21,953 nucleotides of DNA from a virus. Each line of letters opens with the position of its first letter. The first letter of the stretch is position 1. Under the pieces are notes generated by a model. The model ran no database searches. It was given only the letters and a program-made list of their open reading frames with translations, and was not told the origin of the DNA. The position numbers and the translations under genes were made by a program. Shown here piece by piece: positions 15,298 through 21,803 of this stretch. The stretch spans positions 1 to 21,953 of the IMG/VR virus record IMGVR_UViG_3300018421_000252, one strand, 5' to 3'.

Positions 15298-15663
15298 CTA
15301 ACTTGAAGTCCCTGTTGGGTATTCGTAACCTTGATTAATTCTTTCCACTAACATTCCTTGGCTATCAACATAGTAGAGCATGCTTCTGCCATCCCATCTA
15401 TATTGGGTGTAATACATGTTTTCGTATTCTTTTTCATGATCCGCTCTTACACCATCAAAGTAGTCAATACCTGATTCAAAATCTTCAAATGTTTCATTTG
15501 GTGGACCAGGTAGGTTAATGTCAATGCTGTCCTTGTCAACGATGTTATCAACACGTCTTAAAAATAATTCACCGTCGTCATTTCTTCTAACTAGATACAG
15601 ATAGCGAGGACTATCGCCTAGTGCGTTTTCTGCGTCTTGTCCAAAATAATATGTTGTTGCCAT
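15298..15663 (-). CDS. Conserved-type small virion protein, 121 aa
   Basis: This is a charged, tyrosine-rich protein starting MATTYYFGQDAENALGD. It contains RYLYLVRRNDDGELFLRRVD and an acidic stretch, FEDFESGIDYFDG. I do not recognise a named domain, but small proteins of this kind occur next to fibre genes in marine T4-like phages. There is no signal peptide or membrane segment, and the acidic composition suits a soluble virion or assembly protein. The start has AAGGAG with 6 nt spacing, placed just after the stop of the 110-aa gene. The next gene, the 1860-aa giant, begins 8 nt after its stop. It could be a chaperone or connector for the giant fibre protein; that is a guess from position. 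Confidence 0.8.
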   Translation of the reverse strand: MATTYYFGQDAENALGDSPRYLYLVRRNDDGELFLRRVDNIVDKDSIDINLPGPPNETFEDFESGIDYFDGVRADHEKEYENMYYTQYRWDGRSMLYYVDSQGMLVERINQGYEYPTGTSS

Positions 15664-15673
15664 CTATATCTCC

Positions 15674-16006
15674 TTATGATATCTCAACGTAACTTATTGT
15701 TGCATCAATACTATCATCAGTATCAGTGACCAATCTTAGGCCTGCGGTTGCCGGAAGAATCAGTCTTTCGCCATTGGTAATAACTTTTGCACTCGAGCCT
15801 GGCGGAATTGGAATTTGTCTTGCATAGTTACCCTGTGTTGAATTTTCATCAATCACATATAAGTTTGCAATTACCATGTCATAATCTGATGTATTTGAAA
15901 GATTACAACCTACCACTGTTGCTCTAACACCTTCACCAATCTGTAAAACATCAACTGGTGTTGTTCCTATGTTTGTTACTACTTCTTGTTTAAATACCGT
16001 TGGCAT
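15674..16006 (-). CDS. Small beta-rich virion protein, 110 aa
   Basis: The protein begins MPTVFKQEVVTNIGTTPVDV and ends ATISYVEIS. Its pattern of short beta strands with a central IPIPPGSSAKVI turn resembles that of the 109-aa and 122-aa proteins, so all three may share a small beta-sandwich fold. That likeness is by eye only. It starts 4 nt after the stop of the 355-aa gene. AGGA lies 9 nt before the ATG and overlaps the end of that gene, which suggests translational coupling. A structural role (fibre-associated or decoration) is inferred from context. Confidence 0.8.
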   Translation of the reverse strand: MPTVFKQEVVTNIGTTPVDVLQIGEGVRATVVGCNLSNTSDYDMVIANLYVIDENSTQGNYARQIPIPPGSSAKVITNGERLILPATAGLRLVTDTDDSIDATISYVEIS

Positions 16007-16010
16007 ATCT

Positions 16011-17078
16011 TTATCCTAACATTAATGCAAATGAAGCCGCAATATCATTTGCTACAAGTTCCGAAACAGCACCAGTAGCACCCGCAGGTGACGCCCAGGC
16101 TGATCCATCCCATACTTCTAATGCCTTAGAAGTTGTGTTATATCGTGTCATACCAAGCACCGCATACGCACTCGGTCTTTGTGCATCAGTTCCTCTTGGA
16201 GGAACAAATCCATTTGTTGTGTCAATCTTAAAATAACCGTTTCCTGTCTGAGTAATTTGTGTAATCGCTCCGCTTGAAACGTTTTCAATAACGTTGTCAG
16301 TTATTTTAAAATTACCTAATCTTACACCACCCGAACCGTTTCCATCAATGTATAAATCCTGTCCGGTTGTTGTTGTAATTTCGTTATCACGGAACATTAA
16401 ATCACCAACATCGAGTGTTGAAACATTTAGTATGTCCGTGTATAATTGATTTACATAAAGTGCCTGCCATCTAAAAGAAGAACTACCCAAATCAAATGTG
16501 TTATCCTGTTCCGGAATAAGATCACTCTTGATAGCAGCATTAATTACAATTTCATCTGTTAGTGCATCACCAATAGTAATGTTACCACCTATGGTTACAT
16601 CGCCATCTGCTACTACATTTCCAGTGACATATAAATCACCAGTTATGTCTGTGTTTGCAAATACTTCTAATTTTCCTGCGCCGTTTGGTCTAATTTCTAA
16701 ACTAGCATTTGAGTTTAGTGTTGAAATTGTGTTACCTTCAATTGACAAATCATCAACATAAAGTTTGCTGTGATAAACCACAGGATCAGCACCTGATGGA
16801 ACAAAAGAAATAGTGTTTAGATCGCTTGAAATTGTGTTGCCAGTAATGTGTAAATTACCAACATCTACTTGATTGTCTACTGTGAGCGTTGTTGCTCGGG
16901 CAGTTCCGTTTACTTCTAAATCCGTGCTAGGAGATGATGTGTTTACACCAATGCGAGCATTGTTTACATCAATATACAGAATATCTGGGTCACTTGCTCC
17001 ATTTCTAAAGGACAAATCAACATTATCTCGAACGAGATTTGCCTTTAAGAGCGGCCCACTTATACGACCAATTGCCAT
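16011..17078 (-). CDS. Tail-fibre-like virion protein, 355 aa
   Basis: The N-terminus (MAIGRISGPLLKANLVRDNVDLSF...) matches that of the 553-aa protein and is a pattern I associate with marine T4-like fibre proteins. It is followed by LYIDVNNARIGVNT..P at 34-50. A long beta-repeat region has recurring GNTIS and ITGDLYVTGNV units (about 80-190). LGSSSFRWQALYV at about 194-206 is a common fibre element. The C-terminal part has VPPRGTDAQRP near 291 and RYNTTSKALEVWDGSAW, and the protein ends ASFALMLG. It looks like a shaft of repeats with an N-terminal attachment region. It is the first gene of its group, with AAGGAG 6 nt before the ATG and a structured leader upstream. It is paralogous to the 553-aa gene, which is longer because of two inserted modules. 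Confidence 0.88.
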   Translation of the reverse strand: MAIGRISGPLLKANLVRDNVDLSFRNGASDPDILYIDVNNARIGVNTSSPSTDLEVNGTARATTLTVDNQVDVGNLHITGNTISSDLNTISFVPSGADPVVYHSKLYVDDLSIEGNTISTLNSNASLEIRPNGAGKLEVFANTDITGDLYVTGNVVADGDVTIGGNITIGDALTDEIVINAAIKSDLIPEQDNTFDLGSSSFRWQALYVNQLYTDILNVSTLDVGDLMFRDNEITTTTGQDLYIDGNGSGGVRLGNFKITDNVIENVSSGAITQITQTGNGYFKIDTTNGFVPPRGTDAQRPSAYAVLGMTRYNTTSKALEVWDGSAWASPAGATGAVSELVANDIAASFALMLG

Positions 17079-17096
17079 TTGCTCTCCTTATACACG

Positions 17097-17168
17097 GGGA
17101 TCCTGTCCCTCCAACTACCTTACATTGCGAGTTGACCACAGTAAAAGATTAACGTTGGTCCACGTTAA
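17097..17168 (-). promoter_or_regulatory. Structured leader of the 355-aa gene group
   Basis: The leader between the late promoter and the 355-aa start can form three hairpins. The first, at 17168-17149, pairs TTAACGT with ACGTTAA around a 6-base loop and lies at the expected 5' end of the message. The second pairs 17112-17116 with 17130-17134. The third, at 17097-17109, pairs GGGA with TCCC. These were found by eye; no energies were calculated. Confidence 0.45.
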
Positions 17169-17173
17169 CAATA

Positions 17174-17181
17174 GTATTTAG
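17174..17181 (-). promoter_or_regulatory. T4-like late promoter CTAAATAC
   Basis: The minus strand reads GCTAAATACTATTG. It is placed between the 553-aa and 355-aa genes, about 100 nt before the latter, and starts a message with an unusually long leader. Unlike three of the other elements it does not overlap a stop codon. Confidence 0.6.
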
Positions 17182-17194
17182 CAAAAAGAGTAAA

Positions 17195-18856
17195 TTAGCC
17201 AAGTATTAGGCTGTATGCGTCGCCTAAATCTTCCATTAATTCTATGTCTACTTCAGCACCGCCACCAGTTGCAATCAAGTATCCATCGTCAGTTTGGGCA
17301 CCAACCGTTACCGTAATATCATTGGCTGGACTTGCTCCGCCCGTAAAGTTTGTGCCTGATATTGTTATAGTATCTCCGGCAATGTATTCCTGGCCCTGAT
17401 TAGTTATGACAATGCTTGCTATGGCTCCGGATGTTATTGTTATTGTAAATGCTGCATTTTTTCCTTCGCCTTCGGTGACCGGTCCCGATAAGCCAGTTTG
17501 GCTTTGATCAACCAATCCGCTTACGTTTCCTAATGCTGTTACAATGTTAATTCTTCCAGCAAATGCTTCTAGATATTCTAAATCCGTGTTCCATCTAGTA
17601 TCACCCAATTCTGGTCTAGCGGGTCTTTCAGCATCCGTTCCTGCGGGAATAACGAAAGCGTTATCTCCCATGAATCTTAGATAGCCTATTCCTGTTGAAG
17701 TAAATGTTAGTGGTGTTTCTGGATCGAAGCGTTTTGCTCCTCCAATGTCCGTTAGATTTTCAATTACATCAACCGCACCTGTAATTGTAATCGTTCCTGT
17801 GGGAGATGGATTAGATCCTGCGCCATCATAGGTAAGATTTACCGTGTATGTTCCTGAACTATCACTTCCTGTTGACGTTCCCGTGATAATAGTTCCTGCT
17901 GTAATTCCAACACCAGTTAATTGCATACCAGGAATAAAACTTCCTGTAATTGTTCCACCAACTGTTAGTGTATTTCCTGTAATGCTTGCACTGGAACTTG
18001 ATGCAGTAATTTCTCTCCACCTAGTGCTTTCAATGTAGTTAATTCCCGTATCCGGTGCCAATATAACATCATCATTGGATTGCATTGCAAAGATTTCATT
18101 AGCAACACCATCCAACTGTAATTGATCACTAACGCGAACAGCATTTGGTAAAGGTCTATCAGTGTTTACTAGATTATCCGTTACGTATGCAGTTCCCCAT
18201 CTTCTCGAAGAACTATCAACTATGGTTGACGTTCCTAGATCATATGTATTATCGTCTCCTGGAATTATAGATTGAGAAAAGTCAGGAGCAATTTCTATAG
18301 TATCACCACTATTGGTATCAGGATTGTATAATTCGTCACCCAAATAAATTCTGTTGTATCCAGAAAGATTACCGTCAATGGTAATGTTTCCTGTTACATA
18401 TAAATTTCCATTTACTTCGGTATTAGCAACAACATCAACCCTACCAGTTCCACTAGGCATTAGTTCAATGCTTTGGTTTGAGTTTAGACCACTTATGGTA
18501 TTATCATTAAATTCTAAATCATCCGATCTCATTCTTTCGAGATTGATGTATGATCCTGCCGTCTGTGGCATGATATTGATTGGTCCAACTAGTGTAGTGA
18601 ATGTTCCGTTTGCCTGTGCAACAATATTATCTATTTTTGCTTGGCTTGTTGCCTGTGCAACATCAGTTCTAAAATCTGAATTTATGTCAAGATCAAAGAC
18701 TGGAGAATCAGTCTTGATACCAACTCTACCATTGTTAACATCTAAAAAGAGGATTGGAGTAGAATCAAATGTTGTATTCTTGAAAGAAAGATCAACACCA
18801 TTTCTATTTAAGTTGGCGTTTAAAAGATGTCCGCCTATTCGCCCCAATTGTGCCAC
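17195..18856 (-). CDS. Tail-fibre-like virion protein, 553 aa, GTG start
   Basis: This is a paralogue of the 355-aa protein: N-terminal GRIGGHLLNANLNRNGVDLSF, then FLDVNNGRVGIKT, a beta-repeat shaft with ELMPSGTGRVDVVAN and GNLYVTGNI, RRWGTAYV near 220, IPAGTDAERP and a C-terminal YSLILG. Two additional modules lie inside this frame. One at about 285-362 is a repeat typical of phage fibres, with GNTLTVGGTITGSFIPGM and GTYTVNLTYDG. The other, near the C-terminus, has YIAGDTITISGTNF and NDITVTVG. The start is GTG at 18856: AAGGAG lies 6 nt upstream and the preceding gene stops 10 nt before, while no nearby in-frame ATG would keep the shared N-terminus. It is the last gene of the five-gene group. 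A fibre role is well supported; the exact location is unknown. Confidence 0.88.
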   Translation of the reverse strand: MAQLGRIGGHLLNANLNRNGVDLSFKNTTFDSTPILFLDVNNGRVGIKTDSPVFDLDINSDFRTDVAQATSQAKIDNIVAQANGTFTTLVGPINIMPQTAGSYINLERMRSDDLEFNDNTISGLNSNQSIELMPSGTGRVDVVANTEVNGNLYVTGNITIDGNLSGYNRIYLGDELYNPDTNSGDTIEIAPDFSQSIIPGDDNTYDLGTSTIVDSSSRRWGTAYVTDNLVNTDRPLPNAVRVSDQLQLDGVANEIFAMQSNDDVILAPDTGINYIESTRWREITASSSSASITGNTLTVGGTITGSFIPGMQLTGVGITAGTIITGTSTGSDSSGTYTVNLTYDGAGSNPSPTGTITITGAVDVIENLTDIGGAKRFDPETPLTFTSTGIGYLRFMGDNAFVIPAGTDAERPARPELGDTRWNTDLEYLEAFAGRINIVTALGNVSGLVDQSQTGLSGPVTEGEGKNAAFTITITSGAIASIVITNQGQEYIAGDTITISGTNFTGGASPANDITVTVGAQTDDGYLIATGGGAEVDIELMEDLGDAYSLILG

Positions 18857-18866
18857 GGTCTACTCC

Positions 18867-19553
18867 TTAGTTTGCAAAACCGAAGAATACTGTAACATTC
18901 TTATCATAAGGAACAGCAGATGTAAAGGTCAAATACCATCCAGTTGGTCTTGCAAGTCCTGTTGCGTCAGGAGTTCCTGCTCCACTTGCCGTAAATGTAG
19001 TTCCTGGATTGTTATCTGCCGCGCCATGCTCACTCACAAAATCTGTTGATCCTGTTGCTGTTATAATATATTCAGTGCTAGTAACAAAACTTCCGGATGC
19101 AACTTCCTGTCCTGTTCCTGTTGAACTTGGGTTTTGATTTAGTGTAAAGTTTGTTGTGGGAATTTGCATAACGTTTTCAACAAGCACAATAACATTGTTT
19201 GCACTTGCAGGAACATTAGCAAGAGGACCAAAGATTGTGTCCACTGCATCACCTGGACCAAAAGTTTCAATCGATATGGTTGCGCTTCCTGGTGCTCTGA
19301 TAGTTTCCCATCTTGCCGTTACACCGTTATCAATGTATCCTTCAAATGATTTTGTTGTTGTATTAAATCTTATGTAACCATTTGCATCAGTTGGTTGTCT
19401 GTTGCCCGACAATTGCGGACGCTGTGCAGTTGTTCCTTTTGGTAACATGACCGCACCATTAAAATCCATTACTGCTCTGCCGTATGGATTTATTAGAAAT
19501 GAATTATCACTTGGACTGTAGCGCGATGTATTTTGTGATTTTAAAAATTTCAT
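18867..19553 (-). CDS. Virion structural protein with nested module, 228 aa
   Basis: The N-terminal part holds LPKGTTAQRP at 37-46 and a G-I-R-F-N-T-T-T stretch (59-67), a fibre element also present in the 355- and 553-aa proteins. The C-terminal half looks like a common phage beta domain, with VENVMQIPTTNFTLN at 125-139 and LTFTSAVPYDKNVTVFFGF at 208-226. Between these halves (about 151-201) lies a separate module with YIITATGSTDF and GTTFTASGAGT, which also occurs in the 2563-aa protein. The ATG has AAGGA about 6 nt upstream and follows the 122-aa gene by 9 nt. A structural role is inferred from the domains and neighbours; no enzyme motif is seen. Confidence 0.85.
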   Translation of the reverse strand: MKFLKSQNTSRYSPSDNSFLINPYGRAVMDFNGAVMLPKGTTAQRPQLSGNRQPTDANGYIRFNTTTKSFEGYIDNGVTARWETIRAPGSATISIETFGPGDAVDTIFGPLANVPASANNVIVLVENVMQIPTTNFTLNQNPSSTGTGQEVASGSFVTSTEYIITATGSTDFVSEHGAADNNPGTTFTASGAGTPDATGLARPTGWYLTFTSAVPYDKNVTVFFGFAN

Positions 19554-19562
19554 CTACTTTCC

Positions 19563-19931
19563 TTATACTGGTAACGAACTAACTGTAACTGTAATTAAAT
19601 TAGCATCGTCTGCCTTAACGTGGATTTCATCTCCGCTGTCAAGGATAATTTTTTCATCGCTGAAAAATACTGTTTCGCCTGCGGGTATTGTTAAATTAGA
19701 AACAATTTGATTTGCCGCGGATGGACTGATACCGTTTCTTACCAAGTAAATATCAACCGCCGTTCTATTAACAGATTCGTCAGTAATAGTTACAGTTCCA
19801 GTGTTACACAGAACAATTGTAGTAACAGCAGTTGTCTGACCAGTTACAGCACCACCAATCGGTGCTCCTGTAGTTGAAGCAGTAAATACTTGTGTTATCG
19901 CTGTAGTTGTTAATTGTTCACTCGTAATCAT
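19563..19931 (-). CDS. Small beta-rich virion protein, 122 aa
   Basis: The protein begins MITSEQLTTTAITQVFTAS and contains VDIYLVRNGI in the middle and IPAGETVFFSDEKIILDSGD in the last third. The sequence alternates short beta strands with polar turns and lacks membrane segments. The layout resembles the 109- and 110-aa proteins. The start has AAGGGA 5 nt upstream, and the gene follows the 327-aa gene by 9 nt, so it is probably co-transcribed from the promoter at 21441. I do not recognise a named family. A fibre-associated or decoration subunit is the likeliest role. Confidence 0.8.
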   Translation of the reverse strand: MITSEQLTTTAITQVFTASTTGAPIGGAVTGQTTAVTTIVLCNTGTVTITDESVNRTAVDIYLVRNGISPSAANQIVSNLTIPAGETVFFSDEKIILDSGDEIHVKADDANLITVTVSSLPV

Positions 19932-19940
19932 TGTTTTCCC

Positions 19941-20924
19941 TTAAAATATCATGCTATACAGCAGTGCTTTATTTTTACTTATCAATTCATCTGTTTCGTT
20001 ATCTGAATTTCTAAAATACAAACCAGTCTTACCAAGACCTGGTTCCTTAGCATAAGTTATTGTTGACCCTTCAACATATGCTGGATCAACAGCAATTTCT
20101 TCTAACTGTAGTGCATAGTTTGTTCTTAACTTACCAGTTCCATTTGTCTGTAAGTATATGCTATCGTTAGTATTGTTAACTGTAATTGCAGGTGCATTTG
20201 GTTCGTTTTGATTAAACTCCAATCCTTGTATTACCGCTCTATTGTAAAAGAATTGGCTGTTTAAATTTCCATCTATCAATACCGAAATAGCACTTTCACC
20301 AAATGTGCTGTAACCCGTGTTATCGATAAGATAGTCCAACGAACCCGAAACTTCCTTATCAGTAACAATTACTCTTGTATTGTCATCAACGATTTGGAAT
20401 GTTGGATTATCTCTAATTGAATCATCAACATATTTCTTGTTAGGAATGTCATCATCATCAGTAACTTGATTCTCATAGTTGTTGGTTCCAGTTACCGTAA
20501 TAACTCCTTCGCCATAACCGATTAATTCTAAATCAGGACTTGCTGTATCTGTTGTGATTTTCTTAAGTCGTAGAGTAGAATTTGCCCAGTTAAAGACTCC
20601 TTCCGGAGAACCCAGTGCTAGGTTAAATGAATCATCATTTTCGTCCCAAAAGAATGAAGCCGGGAGCTCTGATCCTCTTTGAATTTGCAAACCTGCATAT
20701 CTTAGAGAAACACCTGCTCCCGTTTCACCAAAGTTAAGTTGGATAATGTTATCCTTAACATTTAAGTTTTCAGCCTCTACAGTAAGTGTATCACCTTCAA
20801 CAATAAGATTTGAAGTTACGGTAACATAACCGCCAGCACTAGGAGGTCCTACATCGAGAGTAATTCTTCCTCCCGATTGCGTCTTTACCGTGTAATCACC
20901 GTTTGTCTGTAAAAACTCAGCCAT
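19941..20924 (-). CDS. Tail-fibre-like virion protein, 327 aa
   Basis: The protein starts MAEFLQTNGDYTVKTQSGG. It has a beta-repeat region with VTSNLIVEGDTLTVEAEN and VKDNIIQLNFGE at about 36-67, then LQIQRGSELPASFFWDEND at about 79-97, a pattern I know from T4-like marine phage fibre proteins. Around 165 it has IPNKKYVDDSI, a variant of the VPT-KAVKDY type motif seen in many tail fibres. The last part has YLQTNGTGKL and LGKTGLYFRNSDNETDELIS. The ribosome site is AAGG, 9 nt before the ATG, and the gap to the 131-aa gene is 14 nt. A trimeric fibre or baseplate-attached shaft is likely; no hydrolase or adhesin signature is visible. Confidence 0.85.
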   Translation of the reverse strand: MAEFLQTNGDYTVKTQSGGRITLDVGPPSAGGYVTVTSNLIVEGDTLTVEAENLNVKDNIIQLNFGETGAGVSLRYAGLQIQRGSELPASFFWDENDDSFNLALGSPEGVFNWANSTLRLKKITTDTASPDLELIGYGEGVITVTGTNNYENQVTDDDDIPNKKYVDDSIRDNPTFQIVDDNTRVIVTDKEVSGSLDYLIDNTGYSTFGESAISVLIDGNLNSQFFYNRAVIQGLEFNQNEPNAPAITVNNTNDSIYLQTNGTGKLRTNYALQLEEIAVDPAYVEGSTITYAKEPGLGKTGLYFRNSDNETDELISKNKALLYSMIF

Positions 20925-20938
20925 AGTCTAATACCTTA

Positions 20939-21334
20939 TTATGACAGTGGTGTTAGAACAATGTAGTCTGCTGATGAATCGTTTTCTAGATACCAAGTAT
21001 ATTTGTTTCCAGAAAAGTCAGTAGCAACACGCTTCGTAATTTTAGCGATTGCCACTAGATCCGCATCAAGATTACCTGTTGTGGAACCTTGTATTCTCAT
21101 TTCACCTTCTGCGTTTGGCTGAGTTGATTGTAGAGTGCAGATTCTGTATGTTGAAGTAGTTGATGCTTCTCCAACTCTAGTTACAGTAAAACTGTCTGAT
21201 CCTCTTTGCTTGATGATAATTCCATCTGTTTGTAGTGAGCCTCTGTAAAACTCACAAGTAATACCTGTAGCAGCACCGGTAGGTATACCGATTGCGTCTA
21301 CACCGTTTACATCTTTTCTAAGTGGTCTTCCCAT
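20939..21334 (-). CDS. Small virion protein, 131 aa
   Basis: This is the first gene of the five-gene group. It starts MGRPLRKDVNGVDAIGI and contains GIIIKQRGSDSFTVTR near 38-53 and KYTWYLENDSSADYIVL near the end. It is basic at the N-terminus and beta-rich afterwards. Proteins with this start are familiar beside capsid and fibre genes of marine T4-like phages, but I cannot name a family. AAAGGAG lies 8 nt before the ATG. The long structured leader and late promoter upstream suggest it is made in quantity late in infection. It could be a head or neck decoration protein or a fibre partner. Confidence 0.8.
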   Translation of the reverse strand: MGRPLRKDVNGVDAIGIPTGAATGITCEFYRGSLQTDGIIIKQRGSDSFTVTRVGEASTTSTYRICTLQSTQPNAEGEMRIQGSTTGNLDADLVAIAKITKRVATDFSGNKYTWYLENDSSADYIVLTPLS

Positions 21335-21349
21335 TTGTTTTCTCCTTTG

Positions 21350-21415
21350 TTAGAAGTCCGATGCGGGTTCTAGCCGCTACGGGGTTGGTTCCCCATAAGT
21401 CCACCACCTTGGTGG
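21350..21415 (-). promoter_or_regulatory. Structured leader of the 131-aa gene group
   Basis: About 90 nt separate the late promoter from the 131-aa start. Three hairpins follow in order: CCACC/GGTGG at 21404-21415; a 7-bp stem TATGGGG/CCCCGTA with loop AACCAA at 21378-21397; and GCGG/CCGC at 21363-21377. The last segment, 21350-21364, reads GCATCGGACTTCTAA, which resembles the 5' half of a tRNA-Arg(UCU) anticodon arm, but its 3' half is absent. Confidence 0.5.
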
Positions 21416-21432
21416 CACACTATCTGACATAA

Positions 21433-21441
21433 GTATTTATC
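21433..21441 (-). promoter_or_regulatory. T4-like late promoter GATAAATAC
   Basis: The minus strand reads GGATAAATACTTATG, the same nine-base core as at 9681-9673. It covers the TAA stop codon (21439-21437) of the small upstream gene and drives the five-gene virion group. Confidence 0.65.
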
Positions 21442-21724
21442 CTTTAGACAGTAAAGCCATAAGTTCTACCTTACTTATGGTGTTAAGCAGGCCGTTTATT
21501 TTGTCTAATTCTTCTTGTGCCCTATCAATGCAATGATTGCTTTTTGTTTGCTTGTATTTTATAAGATGGTCCATATAGTTTTTCATATGGACTTCAATTG
21601 CGTCTTGAATTCTTCTAACATCATGACTGAACATAGGAAACCGTTTTTTCCACTTATCCAATTGGTCTCTTATTTTATTGAAATCTTCATGACTTGTTAT
21701 TTCGTCCATACTAATATTTAACAC
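21437..21724 (-). CDS. Small helical protein of unknown function, 90-95 aa
   Basis: This is the only gene in the window that does not look like a virion structural protein. The sequence is charged and helical (DQLDKWKKRFPMFSHDVRRI, AQEELDKINGLL) and probably forms two or three helices, perhaps a coiled coil. No family is recognised. Two starts are possible: GTG at 21724 (95 aa) or ATG at 21709 (90 aa, MDEITSHEDF). AAAAAGAG abuts the GTG too closely for good spacing and lies about 14 nt before the ATG, so neither is ideal. A sigma70-like promoter ends here, and its expected start point falls close to the ATG. It lies between the terminator of the capsid-like gene and the late fibre cassette. 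A regulatory or assembly role is possible but unsupported. Confidence 0.65.
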   Translation of the reverse strand: MLNISMDEITSHEDFNKIRDQLDKWKKRFPMFSHDVRRIQDAIEVHMKNYMDHLIKYKQTKSNHCIDRAQEELDKINGLLNTISKVELMALLSKG

Positions 21725-21744
21725 TCTTTTTGGCAGATTGTCAA
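21716..21744 (-). promoter_or_regulatory. Possible sigma70-like promoter of the small helical gene
   Basis: A perfect TTGACA at 21744-21739 is followed by a 17-base spacer and TTAAAT at 21721-21716 (four of six matches to TATAAT). The same -10 segment, GTTAAATATT, also resembles a weak late element. Its position right after the terminator favours a real start of transcription. Confidence 0.45.
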
Positions 21745-21749
21745 GTCAT

Positions 21750-21780
21750 AAAAAAAGGGCGACATAAATGCCGCCCTTTT
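21750..21780 (-). terminator. Intrinsic terminator after the capsid-like gene
   Basis: The minus strand has GGGCGGCAT/ATGTCGCCC, a 9-bp stem with one G-U pair and a 2-base loop (or 8 bp with a 4-base loop), followed by seven T. It starts 24 nt after the stop codon. On the plus strand the hairpin is followed by four T, so it could work weakly in the other direction. Confidence 0.9.
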
Positions 21781-21803
21781 AATACACAATAAAGTGTTAA
21801 TGC

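Noticed and set aside
15285-15300. GGATAAATT before the 1860-aa gene as a late promoter
   Set aside because: It would place the transcription start at or beyond the ATG. The gene is better explained as part of the message from the promoter at 17181.
18354-19049. 231-codon plus-strand frame across the 553- and 228-aa genes
   Set aside because: It crosses the junction of two well supported minus-strand genes, has no ribosome site and its protein is rich in residues typical of antisense translation.
21350-21427. A complete tRNA gene in the leader
   Set aside because: There is no closing anticodon stem, no T arm and no acceptor pairing; only a half-arm resemblance remains.
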